A DNA stretch of 64,000 nt, taken from assembly GCF_902635505.1 (NCBI RefSeq), contig NC_045426.1, positions 331,070,374 to 331,134,373 on the forward strand, written 5' to 3'. Positions within the stretch are counted from its first letter, which is position 1. Every line of letters starts with the position of its first letter. The notes under the pieces are model-generated. The model ran no database searches, had not been told where the DNA came from, and was given only the letters and a program-made list of their open reading frames with translations. Made by a program: the position numbers and the translations under genes. Below, in pieces: positions 12,075-23,224 of this stretch. This DNA comes from Sarcophilus harrisii (Eukaryota > Chordata > Mammalia > Dasyuromorphia > Dasyuridae).

Positions 12075-12245
12075 TTCTTCATTCAACAAAACACCTGTTA
12101 TGCACTGTGCACTGTACTGGGAGCAAGGGAAACTATGAAGTTTAAATAAAACAAGTCCTTGCTTTCATGGAATTTATAATTCCAGAGGGATTATACAAAT
12201 ATAGATAACAGATAATATTACAATATTATGCAACCAGTGCTTTGA
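12075..12245 (-). mobile_element. L2 LINE 3' end remnant
   Basis: Reads on the plus strand as an antisense L2 3' end: 'cctgttatgcactgtgcact', 'gggagcaagg', and 'aagtccttgctttcatggaa'. Confidence 0.6.
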
Positions 12246-12544
12246 AAAATTACCAAATACATGTGAGATTCAAAGCATTTCTATTTGCTTCAGGAAAGTC
12301 TGTAAGCTGCATATTGCATTAAAATATAATGTCTAATTTACTGGTTAATATTTTCATTCCATGAGCTATTCCATTTTTCTCCTTTTCTCCCTCTAATGTA
12401 TATATAGATTCTAGTTTTGTGTCCTGTTTGTGATTATATGTCATACAAAATTGTTTCATATGTATTCATTCCTAGGCTAAAATTAACATTAACCCTATTT
12501 TTCCATTATTGTACTATTATATAATATGGGAATCCATGAATGAC

Positions 12545-12715
12545 ATTTTAACATTTTTTGGGCCATGGATCCCCTTGATAGTCTGATGAAGCTTTGAATT
12601 CCCTTCTCATAATAGTGTTTTAAATGCATAAAATGAATAGGATTACAAAAAGTTAGATTGAAATAGTTACAAAAACATTTAAAAATAGTTCATGGTCCAA
12701 ATTAGGAACCCCTAA
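12545..12715. repeat. Short MER-like repeat (first copy)
   Basis: 'gccatggatccccttgatag', 'gatgaagc', 'cccttctcataatagtgttt' and 'aaatgcataaa' recur at 29990-30180. They have the look of a short non-autonomous DNA transposon known in mammals. I cannot assign the family name. Confidence 0.55.
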
Positions 12716-12769
12716 TAAAGCATACCGGGTTAGTGATCATTTGTCCTTTGTTTAAAAATCAATTAACAA

Positions 12770-13130
12770 CCATATGTGTTTATTATAACATCAGCCATTG
12801 TACTAACTGTTGGGGATACAAAGAAAGTCAAAAAAATTTTTTTTTGCTCTCAAGGAGTATATGGAAATAATAAATAAATAATAAGTTTATAGAAGATGCA
12901 GACAACACAGATGAAGGTAATCTGAAAAGAGAAAGCACCTGGGGAAAATGGGAAAAATCATTTTGCTGAAGAGAGGATCTGATTTGAGTCTTGAAGGAAG
13001 CAGGGAAAGCAAGAAGTGAAGATAGGTGCCAACACCATTCCATTCTTGGGAGATAGTAAAAAGGCATAGAGTGTCTCATGGGAGGACTAGTATATTGGTC
13101 AGTGTAGTTAGATTATGGAGTATGTAGAAG
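12770..13130 (-). mobile_element. L2 LINE remnant
   Basis: Antisense L2-like tract with 'ttggggatacaaagaaagtc', 'gctctcaaggag', 'gagtcttgaaggaagcaggg' and 'ccattccattcttggg'. The 83-residue open frame on the reverse strand is a shadow. Confidence 0.5.
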
Positions 13131-13137
13131 GTGGTGA

Positions 13138-13240
13138 GGTAAAGGTTATGTAATTTGCCCAGAATACAATACTCGTATTTGAACCCAGACCTTTCAGACT
13201 CCAAGCCTAACATTCTGACCAGTATGTCATGCTCCCTCTA
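13138..13240 (-). repeat. MIR SINE remnant
   Basis: Antisense MIR core: 'ttatgtaatttgcccagaat', 'tttgaacccagacctttcag', 'actccaagcc'. Confidence 0.5.
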
Positions 13241-13489
13241 CATAATATGCATGCAACAGGCACTTAAAGGTTATTATTTGAATTAATGGATTGTTAAATA
13301 TTATTCTTCAATCTACTGAGAATACTAAATAAAATCGACCAGCTAATTGGATCCTATTTTCTACATGTTTTTCCATCCACAATTTTTTACCTCGCATCCT
13401 GTAGCTACTTGTTCATTAAGATATCTACCTCTGATATGTCTCTTTAGGACTTTCTCCTTCTAATTACATTCTTTGAGGTTTTTCTCACT

Positions 13490-13600
13490 AAATGACTTTT
13501 CTCAACTTGCATCCTCCTTGATATTTCTGAGGCATTTTATACTGTCAGTCATGTACTCCTCCTCCTGTCATAGTTTTTGTGATATTGTTCTCCCTAAATA
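13490..13600 (+). mobile_element. L2 LINE ORF fragment
   Basis: Resembles the L2 reverse-transcriptase region in sense: 'ctccttgatatttctgaggc', 'tttatactgtcagtcatg', 'gatattgttctccct'. Very decayed. Confidence 0.4.
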
Positions 13601-13694
13601 TGAAGGTAAGGTAATTTGTTTGCTGTGTCTTGAGGCAAAAGACAACATCCCTAACTTCAACCCATAGGTGTACTACTGGTTTCGTTACTGTAAA

Positions 13695-13935
13695 GTCATT
13701 TTTCAGTCATGTCCACCTCTTTGTGACTCCATTTGGGGTTTTCTTGGCAGAGATATTGGAATGGTTTGCCATTTCCTCCTCCAGCTCATTTTACAGATGA
13801 GGAAACTCAGGCAAACATGGTTAAGTGACTTGTCCAAGGTCACATAGCCAATAAGTGTCTGAGACCAGATTTGAACTTAGGAACATGAGTATTCCTGACT
13901 TCAGGGCTGGAGCTCTATCCACTGCAACACCATTT
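13695..13935 (-). repeat. Long tRNA-type marsupial SINE
   Basis: Antisense copy of the same family as 10853-11098, well preserved: 'ttttcagtcatgtccacctc', 'tttggggttttcttggcaga', 'cattttacagatgaggaaac', 'acttgtccaaggtcacatag'. Confidence 0.8.
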
Positions 13936-13974
13936 TCATTTCTCCTTCAAACAAATATTTTACTAAATATCATG

Positions 13975-14395
13975 GCATCTCAGAACATCAGATCTAGAAA
14001 GAATTGATTTGAACTTAGGAAGATGTGTCTTCCTGAGTGCAGGTCAGCACTCTCTCCACTGGGTGACTTAGCTGCCCCTATTCCTGGTTACAAAGAGACA
14101 AAAGGAAAGAGTTTGAACTCATGCACATCCTCTGAAAATCACAAAATCTTATGAGTTATGAGAGTGGGTAATCAAGTATAGTATCATAGGTGATCAGATA
14201 TTGGCAAGGGAAAGAAGAGAAAGCTTAAAGTTCATATGACCCATTACCTTCAAATTAAAAGTCAAGTCATCATGGCCTAGAAAGGTGTAATGAACCCTCA
14301 GTGGTCATACCTCTAGTGCCAAGGCCAAGACCAGAATCCAGGTTTTCAGGATCACAGGCCAGGGTTCTCTCCATAACATTATGTTACTTCTCTCA
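13975..14395 (-). repeat. SINE and MIR pieces
   Basis: 13975-14080 is a partial antisense SINE with 'gatttgaacttaggaagatg' and 'gggtgacttagctgcccc'. 14255-14395 is an antisense MIR remnant that ends in 'cagggttctctccataacat'. From 14396 to 15079 I see no repeat or gene that I can name. Confidence 0.5.
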
Positions 14396-15079
14396 TTGAC
14401 ATTATCTTATTGTAAGTAAAGCACATCTTTATTTTCTTATCCAAATTATAACTCTTGTGCTTTTCATTATCACAAGAAATTAAATGATCTAACATATTTT
14501 CCTTTCCTTTAAATGACTTTTCAATGTACTTTGATGGACATTGCAATCTGTTTATTAGTCAGTTCTCTTGCCCTTCCAAGTCCATTTTTGAGCAGAAAAA
14601 TTTTTTATTCTTATGCTGAGACATTTTTCCTTTTCATTTAATCTGATCCAGGGTTGTTATCAAATCTCAATTTATTTTAATTTCTGAATTGGATTAATTT
14701 CAACATGAGTGAAACCAGGCATATTCTGAAACTACTTTGGCTTTAACAAACGTAATAATCTAATCTTTTATTTTTTTAGCTTCAGTTCTTTAGGTCTTTT
14801 TACCTAATAGTTGGATTTTTGTTTAATGGTTCCTGTACACTGAAATCTATTTGTGCCAGAAGCTGGAAGAACTTCAATATGAGAGTTTCATTTCAGGTAA
14901 TTAGGTCTCTTAATTCTATTGTTTATTCTTATTACCATACCCAGGACCCTTTGTCTTGTATTGTAAGATTTTATGAAATAAAAAAAAAAGAATTCCCTTT
15001 ATTAGATTGGAAATTCTTTAACTTCATAATTTATTTCTTTTCAGATTTTGCATTCTCCTTCATCATTTAAAAATATTTT

Positions 15080-15328
15080 TATTGTTGTTCAGTCACTTTT
15101 CAGTCATGTCTGACTCTTTGTGGGATTTTCTGAGGAAAGATACTGTAATGTTTTGTAATTTCCTTCTCCAACTCATTTTATGGATGAGGAAACTGAGGCA
15201 AACAGAGTTAAGTGACTTGCTATGGTCACACAGGTAATGTTTGAAACTGAATTTGAACTCATGAAGATGGGCTTTTCTAACTCCAGGTCCAATACTTTAT
15301 CTGCTGTGCTACCATGCTGCCACAAATC
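15080..15328 (-). repeat. Long tRNA-type marsupial SINE
   Basis: Antisense, 249 bp: 'ttcagtcacttttcagtcat', 'cattttatggatgaggaaac', 'agttaagtgacttgc', 'ctttatctgctgtgctacca'. Confidence 0.8.
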
Positions 15329-15424
15329 TTTTACATAGTAGATGTTTAATAAACACTTCTTTTCCTTATGTAGCTTAGTACTTCAGTTTTTATAAGGTTT
15401 AAATCTATTTCCTCAGCTATGTGA

Positions 15425-15760
15425 TAACAATGGTAGAAGATGGAATTGGAGACAGGAAGATGAGTTCAAATTCTGTCTCAGATATTTACTTATGTACTTA
15501 CTGAACCTGAAAAAGTCACTTAATCTCACTCAACTTCAGATTCATTATCTATAAAATCAAAATAATTATAGTCTTATGAGGATCAAATGAGTAAATTTAT
15601 GTATAGTACATTATAATCCTTAAAACACGATGAAATGCTAATTATAATTTATAATAGTGATTATTAGATATATTAGTCTGTATTATAATATATATTTATA
15701 TCACATTATTATGACATATATCATAATAATTATTATTAGTATTACTTCCTGCATTTTGTA
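15425..15760 (+). repeat. MIR SINE followed by AT-rich tract
   Basis: Sense MIR at about 15425-15660: 'gacaggaagatgagttcaaa', 'cagattcattatctataaaa', 'cttatgaggatcaaatgag'. It runs into an AT-rich stretch to 15760 with many short inverted repeats. From 15761 to 16184 no repeat is recognised. Confidence 0.55.
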
Positions 15761-16184
15761 TGAGATTACATATTATGTAGAATAACAATGAATTCTTGGT
15801 ATAAGCCTTTTTATAAAATCACTCAGGAGAGAAAATAGCTACAATTGAATAAAATTACCAAATAATGACTTAGTAGGCCAGGTATTGATGTGTAAAAGTA
15901 GTTATAGATCAGAATATTTTAAATCAGACTTCACAATATATATAATAAAATTCTGCTGTAGTTATAATCAGAAACTGAAAAATTCCAGTGTAATATCTGG
16001 CCAAAGTTTACCTGGAGGTTTGAGGAATTATTTGTACTTCTTCAAAGAAATACCTTACTGTTTCCAGAACATCACCAAAAATTTTCTGAAATTGACAGTT
16101 TGCATTCATTTCATAAGCTGCCAGACTCTCATAGATGGATTACAGTAAATATTTGTTAAGCAGCCATTACCCAATACAATCATG

Positions 16185-16330
16185 GCTAATCCCCAAAGCA
16201 ATTTAAAGTTGAAAAGTGAAAAGTGCCAAAGTTAGAAACTTTCTGCTCCTTCAGGGACAGTGATCCACAGAGCAATTAGAAAGAAGATGTTACTGCATCT
16301 TAATTGAAGAGTGAATTAGAGGAATAGGAA
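16185..16330 (-). promoter_or_regulatory. OR upstream block, copy 1 (candidate promoter)
   Basis: Diverged copy of the blocks at 34170-34560 and 53433-53810. It lies 6 kb upstream of the intact OR at 9221-10177, on the same strand. Shared elements, plus-strand order, are 'gcaatttaaagttg', 'tagaaactttctg', 'ccttcagggacagtgatcc', 'gcaattagaaag' and 'gcatcttaattgaag'. In OR orientation 'tccctgaagga' resembles an Olf1/EBF site, with ATTA/TAATTG homeodomain-type cores close by. This pairing is known for OR promoters. A 'ccaggtaaac' splice-donor-like site lies nearer the gene, at about 16010. Confidence 0.5.
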
Positions 16331-16480
16331 AATGGTTCTTGTTAACACAACTGTAGGGAGGAGGAATTTTGAAGAATAAGTGACCAATTTAAGACTGTAG
16401 GTCAGGCAAATTGGACAATTAAGACAGAGTTTTGAAACTCTATCTATTTATCCATATAAATATTTATCTCCTTTTATCTA

Positions 16481-16557
<77 letters not shown>
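16481..16557 (+). repeat. (TC)n then (TA)n microsatellite
   Basis: About 22 tc units followed directly by about 16 ta units. The compound array gives a false open frame of serine/leucine and tyrosine/isoleucine repeats. Confidence 0.95.
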
Positions 16558-16562
<5 letters not shown>

Positions 16563-16574
16563 GATACACAGGTA

Positions 16575-16905
16575 CATATGCATATTGTTATTCAACTCAG
16601 TTCTTGAAGAAGACCAATGACATCAGGAAGGTGATGTCTTGATTTGCAAGTGAAGTGGATTTAAGTGAGGTAGGGCTGTGCAAAGTCATCAGTTTCACTT
16701 TCTCTTCCATTCACTCGAATTCAGTGGCAAGACTTAGGTTAGGATAACTGGCAATGACCCAGGATGCAGTGTAAGAACTTGTCTTTTTTAACCTAAGATC
16801 TTTCTCAGATCTGTCTGTCAGAAACAATGCCCATTCAGCATTAAAGGCTAGGTTAGAAATGAGACAAAAGATAGTCTAGTTTGCTTTCCCAAAAGAATCA
16901 GTCTG
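16575..16905 (+). repeat. Dispersed marsupial repeat, family not named
   Basis: Carries the wording 'cttgaagaagaccaatgaca', 'tcaggaaggtgatgtcttga', 'gggctgtgcaaagtcatcag' and 'aatgacccaggatgcagtgt', which I recall as a common non-coding repeat in marsupial DNA. I could not assign the library name. Confidence 0.5.
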
Positions 16906-16939
16906 GCTGGGGAACATCCTCAGAGTTTCTGTCCAGGAC

Positions 16940-17045
16940 CAAAAACAATTTAAATCAAATGACTTGTTCCTAGCTATATAACTAGTAAATGACAAAGATG
17001 GGATTTGAATCGAGATTTTCCTAAATTTAGAAAATCCTATATCAT
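16940..17045 (-). repeat. MIR SINE remnant
   Basis: Antisense: 'aaatgacttgttcctagcta', 'aactagtaaatgacaaagat', 'gggatttgaatcgag'. From 17046 to 17585 I recognise nothing. Confidence 0.55.
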
Positions 17046-17589
17046 TATGTGGTAGAAAGAAGATTTTTTTCAATAATTAATATTTTCATTGAAAATTGTT
17101 TTTGTTGTGTATTAAATATAGGACTTGGATTAGATAATTTCTAATTCTAATTTTGTATGAACTTCTGTTAAACATGTTTGATTGACATTACTCATCCTTT
17201 CCCAATTCTGTAGTCAAATTTATAAAGAAAAATTAAATATAAATAGGTTAGATGATTAGATGATTAAGTTTTCAAAAGTTAAAATCCAGAAATGCTTTCT
17301 TTGTCCTTAGAGAAGTTTCCACCCCAAATTTTTGTGGATCTGAATCTTGGAGAAGAAAGAGATGTCACTTTTGGGACTCTATGTTAATTTTCTGTTGGAT
17401 AGCTGGGAGTGGGATGGGAGGGTTGAAGATCTATTGCCCTGCTTGTAGAGTGAGGTTGCGGTTTAGGATTGAGATCACTTAATGAGATCATGGACTGAGA
17501 ACTGAGCTGGAAGAAGTAAAGATTGAGTAGATTGGAAATGTTCACTTAACTGTCACAAAACTAGCAACTGCTGCCTAATTGAGATCAAA

Positions 17590-18090
17590 AGACAGCTTGG
17601 TCATATAGTAGTTAGACCATTGTGCCTGGAGTTAGGAAAACCTGAGTTCAAATCTGGTCTTGGAAATTTGCTAGCTGCATGACTCTGGATAAGTCACTTA
17701 AGTTCTTCCTGCTTCAGTTTATGCATATGGGGGCATCTAGGTGGTGCAGTAGAGTGCAGGCCCTGGAGTTGGGTGGACCTGTGTTCAAATCAGGTCTCAA
17801 ACACTTACTAGCTATGTGACCTTGGGCAAGTCCCTTAACCCCATTTATTTCAATTTCCTCATCTGTAAAATAAGCTGGAGAAGGAAATTGCAAACCATTC
17901 TAGTATTTTTGCCAAGAAAACCCAAAATGGGTTCATGAAGAGTTGGATGTAAGTAATCAACTGAACAACAACAGTAAAATGGGGACAATATAATAACACC
18001 TCATAGGGTTGCTGTGAGGAGCAAATGAGATGTTTGGAAAGTGTTTTGTAAAACTTACAATGTTATAAAAATGCTACTCCTATTATTCCT
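17590..18090 (+). repeat. MIR-type SINE, split by a younger SINE
   Basis: The outer element starts at about 17590 ('ttgtgcctggagttaggaaa', 'tggataagtcacttaag') and resumes at 17986 ('aatggggacaatataataac', 'gggttgctgtgaggagcaaa'). The younger SINE sits exactly inside the 'cagttt...gtaaaatgggg' core. Confidence 0.7.
17728..17985 (+). repeat. Long tRNA-type marsupial SINE
   Basis: Complete sense copy of about 258 bp. It starts at 'gggggcatctaggtggtgca', has 'gtgttcaaatcaggtctcaa', 'tatgtgaccttgggcaagtc' and 'ccaagaaaacccaaaatggg', and ends in 'caactgaacaacaacag'. It gives the sense order of the family for the antisense copies. Confidence 0.85.
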
Positions 18091-18234
18091 TCTTTAGTTT
18101 CTTTTTCCCTTGTCTACTCAGAGGTCTTGTTATAAAGCTCCCACTAAGTTTTATACATTTACTTTTCCTTTCCATCTCTTTGTTCACCTCTAAGGAAGGG
18201 AATGGAGGAAAATAGGAAACTATCTAGTAATATT

Positions 18235-18478
18235 ACTATATTACCATTTATGTATAAGATTTATAGGACTTTATACATTTTATTTCATTTGATCCTTGCA
18301 AGAATCCTGTGAGTTAGGTGCCATTATTATTATCACCCTCATCTTACAAATAAGGAAACTGAGGTTTAAAGACTTAAAATAACTTGGTTAGTCTCATGCA
18401 GCTAGAAAATGTCTGAGGCAGAATTTGAACTCAGGCTTTCCTTTGTCTTAGGTCCAGTGCTCTATTCACTGCGGTGAT
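18235..18478 (-). repeat. MIR-family SINE
   Basis: Antisense: 'tcatttgatccttgcaagaa', 'tcttacaaataaggaaactg', 'cagaatttgaactcaggctt', 'gtccagtgctctattcactg'. Confidence 0.65.
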
Positions 18479-18607
18479 ATTACAACTGGATGTTTAAACT
18501 TTTTGATTATTTCTTTGAATTTTCTGTTATCTGATTCTATTCATAAATCTCAAGGCATTAAAAGTGAATTTTCAAATTCTGTGAGAAGAAATGAACAAAC
18601 ATTACAA

Positions 18608-18639
18608 GGAAGAATCTGTCTCAAGAGACAGATTCTTCC
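18608..18639. repeat. Perfect 32-bp inverted repeat
   Basis: Two 15-base arms (ggaagaatctgtctc and its exact complement) around 'aa'. It can form a short hairpin. There is no gene or repeat around it: from 18479 to 18960 nothing else is recognised. Confidence 0.9.
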
Positions 18640-18967
18640 CCACAAAGGAAATGGAGTTCAAATGTTCTACCGAAGGTGAGGATAGTATTCCAATAAATTG
18701 AACAACAATCTCCCTAGCCTACATTGACAAAGGAACAATTCCAACAAATTCCATGATGGTTTAGAAATGAAATCAAAGAATTAAATGAAAATTATAATAA
18801 GAAAAATCAGTAGCCAGAGGATCATAGGATTTGAAATCAAAGTGTGACAATAAAAAGAATGCAAAAATCAAAATTGTAAAACCTATGATGTCATTAGTGT
18901 GTATTTATTCTTCAAATGCCTATTGCAATTGTTCCATGCATTAGTAAATAATTTTCATGATCTTCTG

Positions 18968-19050
18968 GGAAAAATTAAGAAAGGAAGGTAGGCAGGAGGG
19001 AGGGAAAGAGAGAAGGAAAGAAGGAAGAAAGGGAGGTAGAAAGAAAAGTT
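18968..19050 (+). repeat. Purine-rich (GGAA)n-like tract
   Basis: An almost pure A/G stretch built on ggaa, ggag and aaag units, a decayed tetranucleotide microsatellite. Confidence 0.85.
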
Positions 19051-19349
19051 ATCACCGGATGAGCTCTCTTTTATCAATGAGTCTCTGGTCCTCAGAAAAC
19101 AGCTAGAGTCTGATTGTTGAATCTATGCTGAAATGCTTCCCAATTTGATAAAACTTTGTAGAGTTGGCAAAGGCCTTAATAAATCAGGACCACGTAGCAG
19201 TTATAAGCTATTACATCAAATTTAGAGAGCAGTCTAGATGTAGTACCATATGCTGTATATGTGTCACAAATGTAAGATTTAAGAAGAACATTGTTGTAAA
19301 TAGCAACCTGTCTAAAAATTAGTAGATAATTCTGAGAGAACTGATTGAA

Positions 19350-19700
19350 TTTTAGGGACATTAAGTAATTTGCCCATGGTCACAGAACTAGTAAATGACA
19401 GAGACAATATTTTAAGCCATGCTTTCCAGACTCCAATTACATGTATACATAATTTATTTTATATGCAATATAACACGTGCATATTATATATATGTAAACT
19501 TATAGGTAATATTATATATATGTATATATACTTCAGAACCTCAAAGACAAAAAGGGGAGCAGAACAAACATTTATTAGGCACCTTCTAAGAATTGTTCTG
19601 TATACATTACAAATATTATGTCATTTGATTATATCATAATTTTAATCAACATAAAAGTGAGATTCAGTGGATACTGAGTGTAGATAACTAAGTCTCATAT
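19350..19700 (-). repeat. MIR-family remnants around an AT tract
   Basis: 19350-19445 is an antisense MIR core ('aatttgcccatggtcacaga'). 19480-19530 is a TA-rich stretch. 19555-19700 resembles an antisense MIR3 or L2 tail ('caaacatttattaggcacct'). From 19701 to 20003 nothing is recognised. Confidence 0.45.
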
Positions 19701-20003
19701 TCTCTTATGAAAAATTCTATAAATGCAAATGTGCTTCAAAGGTCATATAGTTGATGTTGTTTTACTTACTGCCATTACCCCAAAATTTTTTCAACCAACC
19801 CAAAAGAAGATGAAATGATAAAAAAAAAACAAGCTATAATATGATACAAATGAGGTTTAAATGCAAAAACATCTAAGGAACATCATCTAATATATAAGAG
19901 CAGTAAAGAAAGCAGGAAGAATCTATAGTAAGAATGAAATACTGGGTAGACAATCCAAGTTATGAATTAATATCTTTGTAATACTTTTAAAAAGAGTTAA
20001 TTG

Positions 20004-20913
20004 ACAGAGCCAAGATGGTGGAGAAGACACACATGGCATTCTAAGCTCCTCTTATACCCTCACTACTAATTACCAAATTCAGCCTCAAAAATAGTGCTTG
20101 ATTGGTAAAATCCATGAATGTTGGAAGTACAACTTACCAGTCAAAGATAATCTGGAAGACCACTAGAAAAGGTTTGTCCTGATCTGGTGGGAGCAAGCCA
20201 GTGGAGACAAGGAGGCAGAACCAGAGGCTAGCATACTGAATGGACTGGGGCGGGGGCGGTCTCCGTGGATGAAAAATTTGCAGGAAGGACTTTACCATAA
20301 GTTGGCTGCTCTGCTTTAGTTGCAAAGCAGTAGATCAGCAGAGAAGTTAAAGCCAAAGATAGAGTGTACTCCAAAAAATGCTAGAATCTAACAGGATTTG
20401 GCTACACCCACACAGCACCTGGGAGTGACTCAGCATGGACAACAACACAGCTGTGCAGCTGTATTGTGCAGCATGGGGCTTTTGCCCAGGGCAGTTATAC
20501 TTCTTGGGGCAGCTTCTAATCTGCACAACATGGGGACTCTGCCCAGGGCAGCTTCAAATCTACATAGCAAGAGGACTCTACCTGGGGCAATAGAACTTCC
20601 CTGTCACTGTGCTTCCCAGAGCAGAAACACTTCTGGTGTGGGGCTCTTGCTGATCCATGCACAATGGGATTCTGTCCTGGGCAATGAGACTTTCACTGCT
20701 CAGCCACTAGCCCCAGGGCAGTCACTGTACAGCAAGACTATTCCCAAAATAGAGATACTTCCAATGTGAGGCTATTCCCAGAGCACTTCTGCAGCTGGGC
20801 CACTCTTAGCAGCCCATTTGTAGGACAGCTACTGTCCATATATCTATTTCTGCTCTGTAGAGGAAGCTGGTAATCTCCTTGCCCTGAAGCCAAAACCCAA
20901 GGGCTTTTAAAAA
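20004..20913 (+). promoter_or_regulatory. L1 5' UTR with degenerate repeat units
   Basis: About 0.9 kb, more GC-rich than its surroundings. Between about 20465 and 20830 a loose unit recurs, with 'catgggg...ct...gcccagggcagcttc' wording several times (for example 20471, 20529 and 20570). This suggests a monomer-like internal promoter. The 123-residue open frame over 20398-20769 is a by-product of these repeats and not a gene. Confidence 0.6.
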
Positions 20914-22040
20914 ATGAGTAAGAAGGCCAAACATATACTAATGATGGATAGCTTCTATAGAGAAAGAGAGCAGGTTTTCAAACCCAAGGAGACTAATAGC
21001 GGCAGCCTCTTAACAAAAACCCAAAGCTCTCCTAGGAGAAATTATAAGATATCTTAAAAGAGAGCTAGAAGAAAAATGGGGAAAGGAAAGAAAAATTCTG
21101 CAAGAGAGTATGGAAAAGGCATATAATTTTCTTAAAGAAAAATTTGATGAAGTGGAAAAAGAAAAAAAAAACTTCATGAAATGTGAATTGGAAAGGTAAA
21201 GAACTCCCAGGGAAACGGATTTTGTGAATTGGAAATGATAAAGAACTCCAAGGAAAGTAAGATTTATGAATTGTAAAAAGAAAATAACAGAGTAAAAAAA
21301 AATAGTGAAATGGAAAAAAATTCCAGAGAACAAAATGACTCACTTAAAAACTCAGTTGGACATATACAAAAAGAAATTTTAAAAAGCTAATGAAGAAAAT
21401 AACTCATTAAAAATCAGAACTGACAAATAGAAATGAATGATTCATTGAGACACCAAGAATCAGTCAAGCAAAATCAAAAAAATGAAAAAATAGAAAAATA
21501 TGTTAAATATCCACTTGTAAAACAACAGACATGGAAAATAGATCTAAGAGAGATAATTTGAGGATTATTGGACTTCCTGAAAATTATGATGAAAAAAGAG
21601 CCTAGACATATTGTACAGGAAATCATCAAAGAGAACTGCCCAGAGGTAATAGAATCAGAAGGTAAAATAGGCATTGAAAGAATTCATCAAACACCTTCTG
21701 AAAAAGACCCTAAAATAAAAACCCCAAGGAATATTGTTGCTAAATTTCAGAATTACCAGACTAAGAAAAAAATATTACAAGCAGCCAGAAAAAACAAGTT
21801 AAATACTGAGGAGCCACAATAAGGATCACTCAGGATCTAGTTGCTTCCACATTAAAGGATCAAAGGGCCTAGAATCTGATATTCCAAAGGGCAAAAGAAC
21901 TTGGAATGCATCCAAGAATAAACTACCCAGCTAAGCTGAGCATTTTCTTCCAGGGAAGAAGATGGACATTTAATGAAACAGGTGAATTTCACTTGCTTCT
22001 AATGAAAAACCAGAATTAAACAAAAAATTTGATAGGACTC
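20914..22040 (+). pseudogene. L1 ORF1 (broken)
   Basis: L1 ORF1 encodes the trimeric RNA-binding chaperone. It starts MSKKAKHILMMDSFY at 20914, followed by a long coiled-coil-type Lys/Glu-rich region to about 21500. Then come the RNA-recognition part with NLRIIGLPENYDEK (about 21556-21600) and the C-terminal PRNIVAKFQNYQTKKKILQAARK segment (about 21721-21795). Several stops and frameshifts break it. The longest surviving frame is 21568-21822. Confidence 0.75.
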
Positions 22041-22164
22041 AAGAGAAGCAGAAAAAGGTAAAAAGAACTCTTGAGAACTGTATTTATGTTATGGACATAT
22101 ATAAAGAGTGCATGTATAATTTGATTTTACTAATATAATATATAAAAAAGAGGAAATAGAAATG

Positions 22165-22825
22165 GAAAGGGTATATAAATAAGAAATACCTTCTTAGAAG
22201 TAAGTTCATTTCAAATCATTTCAAGAACGTGACTCTCTCCATGAGAACTTAGCCTTTCTTTAACCCTATGAGACTGGGAATATGCCACATGTGTTTGGCT
22301 TCACCTCTACAATCCCAGGAACTAGCCACTCCTTGGGACAATGGATGCCAGTGAGGGTTGGCCCCCTCCCTGACATCTACATTTATCAAGTCATATCTTG
22401 GAAGCTCATCTGGCATTTCCTTCTCCTATACCTAACTTTCTATATGTAAGCAAGTTAGCTCTGTGCCTTCTTTGTTTTCAAGTCTTATAAATTCAGTCCC
22501 GTTTTAATGCTCATTGGGCTTCACCCACGGAGATACTATTCTGCCTGGGATAAGACTTTTCCCGGTCGAGTTTGAAGGCTGCAACTGGATTCCCTAGCCA
22601 TTTTCCAGTGCTCCTTAGATCGGTGATGTATCTTACCTCTCTCTCTCCTATTTTAATCATAGTTTTCCTTATTCTTTGTCTTTTATGTATTATTTATTGT
22701 ATTGGTTGTTATTGTAGGCAATCTATTCTGTGTATTGTATAATTAAATTTTACTTTCACTTTAACTGAGTTTAAAAAAGTGCCATTTATGGGAGTGATCC
22801 GAACCTATCCTTAAATTAACAGAAC
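22165..22825 (+). mobile_element. LTR-like fossil inserted in L1 spacer
   Basis: The L1 spacer, compared with the minus-strand L1 at 42700-43000, is interrupted by about 650 bp that is not L1. It has a TATA-like 'cttataaattcagtcccg', a GC-richer middle and an 'attaaa' signal before the 3' end, in the order of a solo LTR in sense orientation. The exact ends and family are not resolved. No internal retroviral genes are present. It is old, and younger than the L1 it interrupts. Confidence 0.5.
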
Positions 22826-23224
22826 AGGATAGTATCAGAAAAAGGAAAAAGGGGAGATAAAAAGAGGAAAACTACATCCCATAAAGAGACAAAGGAAACC
22901 TATCATATCTGAGGGAATTTAGGGAAGGGGAGGAACATTGTGTGAATCTTACTCTCATCAGAGTTGTCTCAAAGAGAAAAAACTGACATATTTATTTGGT
23001 TTACCGAGAAACTTCTCTCACCTAATGAGGTGGGAGAGGAAAGGGAAAAGTAATAAGGGGAAGGTATAAGAAAGGGGAAAGGATTCAAAGGAGGTAGGAG
23101 GGACTAAAAAGAGGGAGAGCTGTGTGAGGCAAGTGGTGCCCATAAGTTTAATATTGGGAAGGGGGATAAAGGGAGTAAGAAAAAGAAAAGCATAATTTGG
23201 GAATAATAAGATAGCAGGAAATAC

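Noticed and set aside
16432-16620. Small membrane-protein-like frame
   Set aside because: Its hydrophobic run is the (TC)n-(TA)n microsatellite.
20398-20769. 123-codon open frame on the plus strand
   Set aside because: It lies in the L1 5' UTR and follows its loose repeat units. No known L1 protein is encoded there.
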